Assembly (NCBI RefSeq): GCF_024699925.1
Contig: NZ_JAJOMX010000001.1
Coordinates: forward strand, 4,936,001-5,000,000
Reading direction: 5' to 3'
Length of the DNA stretch: 64,000 nt
From: Mesorhizobium sp. J428
Lineage (GTDB): Bacteria; Pseudomonadota; Alphaproteobacteria; Rhizobiales; Rhizobiaceae
In this document: in pieces, positions 39,993-49,800 of the stretch
Numbering within the stretch: the stretch's first letter is position 1
How the letters are laid out: the number at the start of each line of letters is the position of its first letter
Position numbers and translations under genes: made by a program
Notes under the pieces: generated by a model
What the model saw: only the letters and a program-made list of their open reading frames with translations
Told to the model about the DNA's origin: nothing
The model's database searches: none

Positions 39993-41065
39993 CAGAGCCG
40001 CGCCAGCCGGCATCCTTTCGCCTGACGCCCGAACCCGAACCGGCAGCGCCGCCCCCTGCGCAGCCGGCGCGCAAGCCGCGGGCGATCCGCAAGGAAGAGG
40101 TCGCAGTCGTCGTGCCGGCGGAGGTGGACGTCTTCGACAATGACGGGCTCGATGCGCTGGCGCCGCCAGCGCCGTTGCAGCCGCGATCGCCGTCGCGACT
40201 GGGCATCCTGTTCTTCGGCGCGCTCGGCACGTTCCTGTCCCTGGCGGCCGGGCTCTGGGCCGAGCGGCTCATCCGCGACCTGTTCTCCCGCAGCGACTGG
40301 CTCGGTTGGCTGGGCATGGGCCTCGCCGCGACCGTTCTGGCGACGTTTCTGGCGATCCTCGTGCGCGAGCTTTATGCGCTTGCGCGCCTTGCCTCTGTCG
40401 AGGCCTTGCGTGAACGCGCCCGGCAGGCGGCCAGCACGAATGATGCCAGAGCATCACGAACGGCGGTGGCCGATCTGGTCGTGCTCGTCGGCAAGAAGCC
40501 GGAAACCGCAGCCGGCCGAAGGGCCGTCGTCGACCTCAAGGGCGAGGTCATGGACGGCGCCGACTTCGTGCGTTTCGCCGAGGCGGAAATCCTGGCGCCT
40601 CTCGACGAGAAAGCCAGGGACCTCATTCTGGATGCGGCCAAGCGCGTGTCGATCGTCACCGCAGTGAGCCCGCGCGCGCTCGTGGACTTGGGCTATGTGC
40701 TCTGGGAAGCGGGCCGGCTGGTGCGCCGGATGTCAGAACTCTATGGCGGACGTCCCGGAACGCTCGGCTTCTTCAGGCTGACGCGCTCGGTGCTCGCACA
40801 CCTCGCCGTCACCGGCTCGATCGCGGCCGGAGACAGCCTGATCCAGCAGCTCGTCGGGCATGGGCTGGCCGCTCGGATCTCGGCGAAGCTCGGCGAAGGC
40901 GTCGTAAACGGCATGATGACGGTGCGGATCGGCATCGCCGCCATGGAGGCGGCGCGCCCCTTCCCATTCAATGCAGTGAAGCGTCCGAGCATGGGCGATT
41001 TCGCTTCCGCGCTCGCGACATTCGCCTCCAGGAAGCGCGAGACGGCAGGCGACGGGGAGGTTTGA
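39989..41065 (+). CDS. ycjF: YcjF/TIGR01620-family membrane protein (DUF697)
   Basis: 358 residues. A Pro/Ala-rich cytosolic start, two membrane helices (about 71-90 and 107-127), then the DUF697-type hydrophobic domain containing VLAHLAVTGSIAAGDSL and GEGVVNGMMTVRIGIAAMEAARPFPF. It pairs with YcjX in many proteobacteria and overlaps it by 4 nt. The function of the pair is not established. Confidence 0.85.
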   Translation: MTEPRQPASFRLTPEPEPAAPPPAQPARKPRAIRKEEVAVVVPAEVDVFDNDGLDALAPPAPLQPRSPSRLGILFFGALGTFLSLAAGLWAERLIRDLFSRSDWLGWLGMGLAATVLATFLAILVRELYALARLASVEALRERARQAASTNDARASRTAVADLVVLVGKKPETAAGRRAVVDLKGEVMDGADFVRFAEAEILAPLDEKARDLILDAAKRVSIVTAVSPRALVDLGYVLWEAGRLVRRMSELYGGRPGTLGFFRLTRSVLAHLAVTGSIAAGDSLIQQLVGHGLAARISAKLGEGVVNGMMTVRIGIAAMEAARPFPFNAVKRPSMGDFASALATFASRKRETAGDGEV

Positions 41066-41181
41066 CCTTGCTTCCGGCGCCGCGCTCGCGCATTGTGGAT
41101 AGGCGATGGCGGGTGACGAAGCATTAACCATTCGTGGCCATGCTCCGGTCAGCCCCGCTCCCGAGAATTGCCGGATCTGAC

Positions 41182-41726
41182 ATGATGCGCGTGAACCGAA
41201 CTGCCCTCCTTTCGCTCGCTGCCGCCCTGCCGGCATTCCTGGCACCTGCGATAGGTCATGCCGCGGATAGCGACGAACAGTTCTTCCGCTCGGTCCAGGG
41301 CGTGTGGACTGGCCCCGGCGAGATCGTGGCCGGCAATACAAGGGCACCAAATTCACCTGCCGACTCAACGGAACGACACCATCGGGCAAGGTCGGTATGA
41401 CGCTCGACGGTTCCTGCCGCGTCGGCGTCTTCTCGCAGCGCATGTCCGCGACGGTCGAACGCAAGGGCCGCGGCTACCGGGGAACCTTCCTCGACGGCGC
41501 GGCGGGCGAAGGCCTCGACATCGTGTCGGGTGCAGTCGCCGGCAAGAAGGTTACGTTCTCCATCTCGCGCAAACAGTTGAACGGCGCGATGAGCGCGCGG
41601 ATGCCTAACAAGGATTCGATGAACGTCAGCGTGTCCGTCCGCGTCGACAGTCAGATGGTTCGCGTGATCGCCATGGACCTCAAGCGGACCAGCGAAGCGC
41701 CGGTCGCGACCGTGGCGTCCGAGTAG
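41182..41726 (+). pseudogene. Small secreted protein of unknown function, frameshifted
   Basis: A signal peptide (MMRVNRTALLSLAAALPAFLAPAIGHA) and about 24 further residues to VWTGPGEIVAG lie in one frame. The remaining beta-rich domain (KGTKFTCRLNG ... TSEAPVATVASE) lies one frame back. The break is at 41331-41341, where GGCAATACAAGG would be restored by one G (GGCAAGTACAAGG). Repaired length is 181 residues. Family not recognised; probably periplasmic. Confidence 0.7.
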
Positions 41727-42257
41727 TCACTCCCGCCACCACGATCCGTCCGCCGTCACCTTTTCGATCCCACTCGTGTCGAGCCCCGTCAGGTAGCTCG
41801 ACACCTTGACGTTCCTGATCGTCAGGTCAGGGGCCACGTCCGAGAGCGGCACCAGCACGAAGGCGCGCAAGAACATGCGTGGGTGCGGCACTTCCAATCC
41901 GACCTCCCGGATCGACCGGGTTCCATAGAGAAGCACGTCGATATCGATCAGCCTTGGTCCGAATCGCTCGCCTCGCACCCGCTTGAGCAGGACTTCGGTG
42001 TCGAGGCACAGGTCGAGCAGCGCGCGCGGCGATCGCTGCGTCCTGATCTGCGCGACCGCGTTGAGGAAATTCGGCTGGTCGACCTTCCCCCACGGCGGGG
42101 TGCTGTAGAGCGACGAGACCTTGACCACCTCCGTCATTCGGTCCGCGTCGATCGCGCGCAGCGCCTTCGTCATCGCCGCCCTTGGGTCGCCGATGTTTCC
42201 GCCGAGGCCCAGATAAGCGGCCTCCTCACTGTGGCCAGGCAATGGTGACCTCAACAT
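41727..42257 (-). CDS. folK: 6-hydroxymethyl-dihydropterin pyrophosphokinase FolK
   Basis: 176 residues. LGLGGNIGDPRAAM near the N-terminus and the HPPK signature VRGERFGPRLIDIDVLLYG (metal-binding Asp residues), with HPRMFLRAFVLVPL after it. It transfers pyrophosphate from ATP to the pterin in folate synthesis. The only good start overlaps folB by 32 nt, so the two are translationally coupled. Confidence 0.94.
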   Translation of the reverse strand: MLRSPLPGHSEEAAYLGLGGNIGDPRAAMTKALRAIDADRMTEVVKVSSLYSTPPWGKVDQPNFLNAVAQIRTQRSPRALLDLCLDTEVLLKRVRGERFGPRLIDIDVLLYGTRSIREVGLEVPHPRMFLRAFVLVPLSDVAPDLTIRNVKVSSYLTGLDTSGIEKVTADGSWWRE

Positions 42258-42588
42258 GATCCAGAACGCCGTTCACGGGCGCATTGGGCTTTCTGACGGT
42301 AATGACGGCTTGTGTGACCGGCGCGAAGCGCTCGCAAAGCGTTCTCGCAATGTCGCAGGCCAGAGCCTCTATCAGGTACCTGCGCTGTCCCGTCACGATC
42401 TCTTCGATCACGCGAAACGCAGCGCCGTAGTCAACCGTTCCCTCGATACGGTCCAGCTCGACCGCATCCTCCACCTCGACGGCCAGTTCGGCGTCGACAT
42501 AGAAGCGTTGTCCCATGCGCTCTTCCTCGTCATGGACCCCATGGCGGGCGAAAAAGGCGCAGTTCTTGAGCCGGATCACATAGTTCAT
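42226..42588 (-). CDS. folB: Dihydroneopterin aldolase FolB
   Basis: 120 residues. IRLKNCAFFARHGVHDEEERMGQRFYVDAEL has the conserved start of the family, and VDYGAAFRVIEEIV and the C-terminal VRKPNAPVNGVLDHVEVTI complete it. It cleaves dihydroneopterin ahead of FolK. ATG at 42588 overlaps the folP stop by 4 nt. Confidence 0.94.
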   Translation of the reverse strand: MNYVIRLKNCAFFARHGVHDEEERMGQRFYVDAELAVEVEDAVELDRIEGTVDYGAAFRVIEEIVTGQRRYLIEALACDIARTLCERFAPVTQAVITVRKPNAPVNGVLDHVEVTIAWPQ

Positions 42589-43436
42589 GGTGCGGGAAAA
42601 CCGCTCTGCATCTCCAGGATCGCATCGGCCAGCCTGAGCGCGTCGATGCATGCCGTTACGTGGTGAACCCTGAAGATGGAGGCTCCACGTAACCGGAGAA
42701 TGGCGCAGGAAACGGCCGTGGCCGTGTCGCGCTGGTCGACCGGGCGCCCTGTGACATGACCGAGAAACCGCTTCCGCGACGTTCCCACCAGGATCGGGTG
42801 GCCGAGGTGAAGAAGTTCGCCGAAGCGGGCGATGATCTCAAGGTTTTCGGCCGGATCCTTCGCGAAGCCGAAGCCCGGGTCGAGGACAAGCGCCTCGTCC
42901 GCGACGCCGTTTGCGCGGGCGATCTCGAGCGTCTGCCGGAAATAGGCCAACTGGTCGTTGACCGGATCGGAAAGCTTGTCCCGGTCCCGGCCGTTGTGCA
43001 TAGCGACCAGCCCGCAGCCGGTTTGGGCCGAAAGCCGTGCGATGCCGGCGTCGCGCTGCAGCCCCCAGATGTCGTTGACGATATGGGCGCCCGCGGCAAT
43101 GGCGAGTCTGGCGGTTTCCGCGCGATAGGTATCGATCGATACGACGACATCGCGGTGATGTGCGAGCGCCTCGATGACCGGAATCACGCGCCGCTGCTCT
43201 TCAAGCGCGCTCACCGGTTGCGCGTCGGGTCGGGTCGATTCGCCGCCGATGTCGATGATGTCCGCCCCGGCCGCGCGAAGCACGAGCGCCAGCCTGACCG
43301 CGTCCTCGACTTTCTCGGCACGCCCGCCGTCCGAAAAGCTGTCCGGCGTGGCATTCACGATCCCCATCACGACCGATTTCGGTCCGATTGCGATCTGTCG
43401 ATCATGTGCCAGTGACCAGGCTGCTTTTTTCATCAT
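42585..43436 (-). CDS. folP: Dihydropteroate synthase FolP
   Basis: 283 residues. GIVNATPDSFSDGG (pterin/pyrophosphate motif), DIIDIGGESTRPDA, and the C-terminal GTSRKRFLG motif. It joins the pterin with p-aminobenzoate and is the sulfonamide target. First gene of a tightly overlapped folP-folB-folK operon. Confidence 0.95.
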   Translation of the reverse strand: MMKKAAWSLAHDRQIAIGPKSVVMGIVNATPDSFSDGGRAEKVEDAVRLALVLRAAGADIIDIGGESTRPDAQPVSALEEQRRVIPVIEALAHHRDVVVSIDTYRAETARLAIAAGAHIVNDIWGLQRDAGIARLSAQTGCGLVAMHNGRDRDKLSDPVNDQLAYFRQTLEIARANGVADEALVLDPGFGFAKDPAENLEIIARFGELLHLGHPILVGTSRKRFLGHVTGRPVDQRDTATAVSCAILRLRGASIFRVHHVTACIDALRLADAILEMQSGFPAP

Positions 43437-43566
43437 TATCTAACGGTCGTTGGAATCGACGTGTTGCCCACAATCAGGAGCAATGCAATGAAATTCATCA
43501 CGACTTCGTGAACACGCAAGGGAAGCCGGGATTGCCGTCCGGCGGCGGCTGACGCATGGTCGCGGC

Positions 43567-44193
43567 ATGATCATCCGCACCATCCTGCCCGCCGCGCTGT
43601 CGCTTCCGATTCTCCTGTTCGCGGTCTTCGCGGAGGCCGCCAGCGTATCGCGGTCTTACAGTTATTTCAGCATCGGCGGCGCGACCTTGCCCGAGCTCCA
43701 GGACGAACTGACGGCGCGCGGCCCTACGGTCAAAAGCACCGGCAGGCGTCATCCCGGAGCGACGGAAATGCAGTTCGTCAACCGGCTCGACTATGGCGAA
43801 AGCAAAGGGAAATGCCGCGTCTCCAAGGCGAGCGTGACGGTGAAGGCGAAAATCACCCTCCCGCGCTGGACGCGGCCGGCAGGCGCGGCGGAGGACACCC
43901 GCCTGATCTGGGGCGCTCTCGCAGGCGACATCAAGCGCCATGAAGAGAGCCATGTCAGCATCGCCCGCGCCCATGCCCGCCAGATGGAGGTGGCGTTGCT
44001 GGCATTGCCGCCGCAGAGGACCTGCGCAATCGCCGCCGACAAGGCGCAGGAGACGATCCAGCGGCTGCTTGCCCGACATGACGCCGAGCAGGAGCGGTTC
44101 GACCGCATTGAGCGGATCAACTTCTCGGACAGGATGGATCGCCTGATCCGCTACCGCATCGAGCAGATCGAATCCGGCCGGATCAAGAACTGA
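43567..44193 (+). CDS. Secreted DUF922-family putative zinc protease (second copy)
   Basis: 208 residues. Signal peptide about 1-24 (ILPAALSLPILLFAVFAEA), beta-rich front part, and HEESH in the sequence IKRHEESHVSIARAHARQ, fitting HExxH. Same family as the product of 2767-3375 but clearly diverged. Divergent from folP, with 130 nt between. Function unknown. Confidence 0.7.
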   Translation: MIIRTILPAALSLPILLFAVFAEAASVSRSYSYFSIGGATLPELQDELTARGPTVKSTGRRHPGATEMQFVNRLDYGESKGKCRVSKASVTVKAKITLPRWTRPAGAAEDTRLIWGALAGDIKRHEESHVSIARAHARQMEVALLALPPQRTCAIAADKAQETIQRLLARHDAEQERFDRIERINFSDRMDRLIRYRIEQIESGRIKN

Positions 44194-44349
44194 TCCCTTC
44201 CCTGGCGCCGCCTGGCCCAGTCCATCTTCCTTGCAATCGCGCGCGCAATGTCGCACATGGCGTCGGATTGTCGACGTGCCGTGGCTGAATAGTCCGTCGT
44301 GAGCCGTTTTGCCTCATGGCCGCGCGTCGAACCGACTGGATCGATCGTC

Positions 44350-45744
44350 ATGTCCACCCTTGTGCTGGAAGGCCGCGCGGCCCGCGCGGCATGGCTGGAA
44401 GAGATTCGCGCGACGCTGTGGCTCGCGTGGCCGATGGTGCTCACCAACGTCGCGCAGACGGGGATGACGGCGACGGACATCATGATGATGGGCCGTCTCG
44501 GAGCCAACACTGTCGCGGCCGGCGCGCTGGGCGCGAACCTCTATTTCGCGCCGCTGATGTTCGGCCTCGGCCTGATGCTGGCGACGTCGCCGATGATCGC
44601 CAGTGAACTTGGACGTCGCCGTCACTCGGTCAGGGACATCCGTCGCACGGTTCGCCAGGGCCTGTGGTCGGCGCTCGCCGTGTCCGTTCCGATGTGGGCG
44701 ATCCTCTGGAACGCCGAAGCCATATTGCTGGCGATGGGCCAGCAGCCGGACCTCTCGGCGGCCGCGGGCGAATACATGCGCATGTTGATGTGGGGCATAT
44801 TGCCCTTCTACGGCTATGTCGTCCTGCGCTCATTCATCTCGGCACTGGAGCGGCCCGGCTGGGCGCTGGCGATCGTCTTCGTGGCGGTCGGCTTCAACGT
44901 GCTGGCCAACTGGTGCCTGATGTTCGGCCATCTCGGCTTCCCGGCCATGGGAATTGCCGGCTCGGGTCTTGCCACGACGCTGTCCAATCTCCTGATGTTC
45001 CTCGGCCTCGCTGCCGTCGTCTCCTACGACCGGACATTCTGCCGCTACCACGTGTTCGGCCGCTTCTGGCGGGCAGACTGGCCGCGTTTCCGCGCACTGT
45101 GGCGGCTCGGCCTGCCGATCGCGGCCATGGTCGCGTTCGAGGTCACCATCTTCAACGTCTCGGCGTTCTTGATGGGCCTCATCGACGCCCCCTCGCTCGC
45201 CGCTCACGCGATTGCGCTGCAGATCGCCTCGATCAGCTTCATGGTGCCGCTCGGCCTCGGACAGGCGGTGACGGTGCGCGTGGGCCGAGCCTATGGTGCC
45301 GGCGATGCCGGAGGCGTCGCCCGGGCCGGATGGACAGCCTACTCCCTGTCGCTCGCCTTCATGTCTGTGATGGCGCTGACAATGTTCGCCTTCCCGCGTG
45401 AACTCATCGGCCTCTTCATCGATGTGAACGACCCGGCCAATACGGCCGTGCTTGCGATCGGCGTGTCGTTTCTCGCCTATGCTGCGCTTTTCCAGATCGT
45501 GGATGGGGCCCAGGCGGTAGGCAGCGGCATGCTGCGCGGTCTGCACGACACCACCGTGCCGATGATCTTCGCCGGGATCGGCTATTGGGGGATCGGCCTT
45601 CCGCTGGGGGCTCTTCTCGCCTTCCGCTTCGGATTTGGCGGCGTCGGCATCTGGATCGGCCTGTCGACCGGCCTGGCGGCAGTGGCGCTGCTTTTGCTGA
45701 TGCGCTGGCTCATGCGGCCGCGGCCGCAGCGGGTTTCCCCCTAG
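44350..45744 (+). CDS. MATE-family efflux transporter (NorM-like)
   Basis: 464 residues with about twelve membrane helices. The MATE N-lobe opens with EIRATLWLAWPMVLTNVAQTGMTATDIMMMGRLG, and the repeated C-lobe with GLPIAAMVAFEVTIFNVSAFLMGLIDAPSLAAHAIALQ. It would export cationic drugs or metabolites using Na+ or H+. ATG at 44350 is chosen because the family begins a few residues before the first helix. Confidence 0.9.
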   Translation: MSTLVLEGRAARAAWLEEIRATLWLAWPMVLTNVAQTGMTATDIMMMGRLGANTVAAGALGANLYFAPLMFGLGLMLATSPMIASELGRRRHSVRDIRRTVRQGLWSALAVSVPMWAILWNAEAILLAMGQQPDLSAAAGEYMRMLMWGILPFYGYVVLRSFISALERPGWALAIVFVAVGFNVLANWCLMFGHLGFPAMGIAGSGLATTLSNLLMFLGLAAVVSYDRTFCRYHVFGRFWRADWPRFRALWRLGLPIAAMVAFEVTIFNVSAFLMGLIDAPSLAAHAIALQIASISFMVPLGLGQAVTVRVGRAYGAGDAGGVARAGWTAYSLSLAFMSVMALTMFAFPRELIGLFIDVNDPANTAVLAIGVSFLAYAALFQIVDGAQAVGSGMLRGLHDTTVPMIFAGIGYWGIGLPLGALLAFRFGFGGVGIWIGLSTGLAAVALLLLMRWLMRPRPQRVSP

Positions 45745-45765
45745 GGGCCGGCCAAAGGCAGGGAC

Positions 45766-46086
45766 TCAGGCCTGCCGCTCCGGAATCCTCACGACCAGGC
45801 CGTCGAGTGCGTCGCGCACCTTGATCTGGCAGGACAGGCGGGAATTCGGCTGCACGTCGTAGGCGAAGTCGAGCATGTCCTCTTCCATCGCTTCCGGCTC
45901 GCCAACCTCATCGGTCCACGCCTCGTCGACATAGACATGGCACGTCGCGCAGGCGCAGGCGCCGCCGCATTCGGCCTCGATGCCGGGGATGGCATTGCGG
46001 ATCGCGTTCTCCATCACCGTGGAGCCGTTCTCCGCCTCCACGTCGAAACGCGTGCCGTCGAAGGCGATGTATGTCAGCTTTGTCAT
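45766..46086 (-). CDS. [2Fe-2S] ferredoxin, adrenodoxin type
   Basis: 106 residues. Cluster ligands Cys40, Cys46, Cys49 and Cys86 (CX5CX2C...C). The acidic helix [16 protein letters not shown] resembles ferredoxins that serve cytochromes P450 or iron-sulfur assembly. No partner reductase or P450 is adjacent. Convergent with the MATE gene. Confidence 0.92.
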   Translation of the reverse strand: MTKLTYIAFDGTRFDVEAENGSTVMENAIRNAIPGIEAECGGACACATCHVYVDEAWTDEVGEPEAMEEDMLDFAYDVQPNSRLSCQIKVRDALDGLVVRIPERQA

Positions 46087-46150
46087 GGGACATTCCGGAA
46101 CAGTATTCCCCGCAGATAATCACTCCGGGGGCCATGTCAACCGCGCAGAA

Positions 46151-46561
46151 TCAGCGGCTGATCGACGCGATGAAGTCCTTCACCTCGTCGATGCTGTTGG
46201 CCAGGCGCAGCAGCAGTGGCTTGTCATGCGGGTCCCGCTCGATCTCCGTCGCGATCGCGGCGACGCCGAAGGCACCGATGCCGGCTGCCGAGCCCCTGAG
46301 GCCGTGAGCGAGGAATGTACGCTCGGCCGCGGTCGCCGCCGCGATTCGATCCCTCACCGTCGTTGCCTGCTGGACGAAAAGCGCCAGTACCTCGCGCTCC
46401 AGTTCCCGGTCGCCGAGCGTCTGCCGGGCGAGGTGAACGAGGTCGACCGGTCGGCCGCGTGACGGCGGCGACGCCTCCCCGCCCGGATTGGAAAAAGCCA
46501 CTGTCTGCAGATTCGTTTGCGGCATCGGCTCGGTCCCGGTGTCCATTGTCGATGCAGACAT
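46151..46561 (-). CDS. Hpt-domain phosphotransfer protein
   Basis: 136 residues. A low-complexity front is followed by a four-helix Hpt-like domain (VDLVHLARQTLGDRELEREVLALFVQQ, then AHGLRGSAAGIGAFGVAAIATEIE). The phosphoacceptor histidine is in AHGLRGS, where Arg replaces the usual Lys. Start could be 46561, 46546 or 46525. It is divergent from the giant polar-growth gene. A partner kinase is not evident; CckA normally uses ChpT instead. Confidence 0.72.
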   Translation of the reverse strand: MSASTMDTGTEPMPQTNLQTVAFSNPGGEASPPSRGRPVDLVHLARQTLGDRELEREVLALFVQQATTVRDRIAAATAAERTFLAHGLRGSAAGIGAFGVAAIATEIERDPHDKPLLLRLANSIDEVKDFIASISR

Positions 46562-46806
46562 TATCCACGCTCCAACCAACAAGCCGTTAACGACGTCACA
46601 CGCCATCCGGGTCCGCAACGCGGCGGATTCCGCTTACGAGCCGCGCTGTTAACCGTATCTTTAAAGTTTTACACATGGGCTGGAATGCAGGTTTCAATTG
46701 CCGGGCCGTGCCATTACGATACGGGTCTGGGTATTTTCGCGTTGCGCGCGGGCTGCTGGGAGCCGGAAACGGTTGGGTCGCGCACTTAGTAGAGGGTTGT
46801 AGCTGC

Positions 46807-49800
46807 ATGGCGCGTAAACCGAACAACACTTCTCCCATCGACCGCGACGTGGAAAAGGAACTCGAGAAGGCCCTCGATTTCGACCTCGGCGAAGCCAAGG
46901 ACGTCGACTTCTCGTCATCGATGGAAGAACTCGAGGCGCAGATATCGCAGGCGGCCGACGAGCTCGTCAAGGAGAGCCGTGCCGGCACGACTTCCTCGAA
47001 GACGCGCGACGCGTCGAGCGCCGCGGCTCCCGAGGTTTCCACCAACACCACCGGCAAGAATGGCAGTGCGAAGGCCGCGAATGCGCCCAAGGCGCCCGCT
47101 CCCGCCAATGTCGGTGCCGAGAGCAGAAAGGGCGAGCCGCTTCGTCCGGTCGAAGCCCCGGCGGGCAACGCCGTGCCCGCCTCGTTCCAGCCCGCCAACG
47201 ACGACCGCCAGCGCGACTTCACCTCGCTGCAGCAGACTTTCGCGCGCGCTCCCTCCAGCACGCTTTCCGCATCCATGTGGCTGCTGAGCCTCGTATGGGT
47301 CGCCGGCGGCCTCGGCCTCGGCCATCTCCTTTATGCGCCGCAGATCTGGCAGATCCGCTCCGTCGACCAACTGCTGGCCATCCCGCAGGTGATCGCGCTC
47401 GCGGTAGCGATCGTGGTGCCTCTGCTCTTGTTCTGGGCCTTCGCAGCGATGATGCGCCGCGCGCAGGAGATGCGCCTCGCCGCCCAGTCGATCGCCGAGG
47501 CGGCGTTCCGCCTGTCCGAGCCGGAAAGCCTGGCTCAGGACCGCGTCCTCAAGGTCGGCCAGGCCGTCCGCCGCGAAGTTCAGGCCATGGGCGAAGGAAT
47601 CGAGCGCACGCTGGCACGTGCCGTCGAGCTCGAGACGCTTGTCCACACCGAGGTGAACGAGCTCGAACGCGCCTACGCCGAAAACGAGATGCGGATCCGC
47701 TCGCTGGTCGACGGCCTCGGCAGCGAGCGCGAGGCGGTGATCACCCACGCCGAGCGCGTACGCGCCTCGATCTCCGGCGCGCATGAACTGCTTAAGGAGC
47801 AGCTCACCTCTTCGAGCACGATCATCCACGACAGCGTCGCGGATGCGTCGACCAAGCTGACCTCGATGATCATCAGTTCCGGCGATTCGCTCGTCGGCCG
47901 GATCAACGACAGCGGCCGCGCCATCTACACGGCGATCGACGACCGGATGGACACGATCTCCGATCGTATCGTCACCTCGGGCGAGGCTTTTGCTAGCCTG
48001 CTCGACACACGAATTGCCACGCTTAACGATCAGACCGACGAGGCGTCGCGTGCCCTTTCCGAAATGCTCGACAGCCGCACGTCCAACATCGTCTCCCTGC
48101 TCGGGGGCACGTCGAACGCGCTGGCGGAGGAGTTTGATTCGCGCCTTGCGGGTATCGAGCGCACGCTGGCTGAGCGCGGCCAGGCGCTGATCAGCGAGTT
48201 CGAAACGCGTGTTCAGGCGCTTGATCAGGGCACCGCCACGCTCAGCGCGGCGCTCGAAGCCCGTGCGCGCCAGATCAACGAGACGCTGGTCGACCGCGCC
48301 CGCGAGATCGCCGGTGCCTTCAACGCTGGCAAGGAGGGCATGGCCGGCGTGATCGAGGAGACCAAGTCGCGGATCGGCTCGGATCTCGCCGAGCTCGTCA
48401 TGTCGACCTCGACCATGCTCGAAGGCCGGGCGAACGAGTTCACCCAGCGCATCGAGAGCGGCCGTCAACTTATCTCGACGGCGCTGGAAGCCGACCTTGC
48501 CCAGCTCACCGACGCGCGCGCAGCCCTCGACGAGACCGTAGGCTCGCATGCGATGAAGCTCGCGGAAGGTCGTAACTACCTGTCGAGCATTCTGCAGGAG
48601 GATCTCGCACGCGTCGCCGAGTCGCGCGCCGAGCTCGAGCAGCGCCTGGAAAACCATGCCCAGGCGGTCGCGCAGGGCCGCACTGCGCTCACCTCCGCGC
48701 TCGACGACGACATGCGTCGCCTGGCCGAAGCGCGCGCCGAGATCGACGCGCGCATCGCCGAGCACACCGCCACCCTCAATGAAGGACGCTCCTTCCTGTC
48801 GCGGGTGCTCGACGAGGACCTGCAGAAGCTCGAGCAGATCCGCGGCGAGATCGACCGGCGCGTCGAGGCGCATTCGAGCCTGCTGTCGGACGGGCGCACC
48901 GCGCTTACCGGCGCCCTGGACGAAGACCTCGCCAAGCTGGCGCGTGCCCGCGCGGCGATCGACGCCTCCGTGGAGCGTCACGTCGAGAAGCTGGCCGAAG
49001 GCCGCGATATCATGACCCGTGCGCTCGAGGCAGACCTCGACAAGCTCACCGACACGCGCGCCGAGATCGACAACGCGATCCAGCTCGGGATCGCACGTCT
49101 CGCAGACGGCCATGGTGAGGTCGGCCTCGCGCTGTCGCAGGAGATCGCCAAGATCGAGGATGCCTTCCGCAGCCAGATCGGCGTGGTCGAAGGCCGCACG
49201 CAGGCTATTGAGGCGGCACTGGCCAACGGCGTCGAGAATGTGCGCACGGTGCTCGAACGCAGCGCCGGCGCCGTCGCCGGCGCATTGCGCGACCGCGTGC
49301 TGGAGATCACGGCGGCCCTTTCCGAGGATGCGGGACGCGCCCTAGAGGACGCGGACCAGAAGATCGCGGAGCGCATCGACCTCGCCAACGCCGCCTTCTC
49401 GGCGCGCGCCGCCGAGATCGCCCAGGCCTTCGACAATGTCGATGGTCGCATCGTCGGCCGCATCGACCAGGTGTCCGACGTCATCTCGCGCCGCACCGAC
49501 GAGTTTGCCCTCACCATCGACCATGTCGACGGCAAGTTGGCGGAACGCATCGACCTCGCGTCAGGCGTCATCCTCAGCCGCGCCGACGACCTGGCACGCA
49601 CGATCGACCAGGCCGACGGCAAGCTGGCGGAACGCATCGAACTCGCGTCGGGCGTTCTCCTCAACCGAGCCGACGACTTGGCGCGCACCATCGGCGAGGC
49701 CGACGGCAAGCTGGCGGAACGCATCGACCTCACGTCGGGTGTCATCCTCAACCGCACCGACGAACTGGCGCGCACCATCCACCAGGCCGACGGCAAGTTG

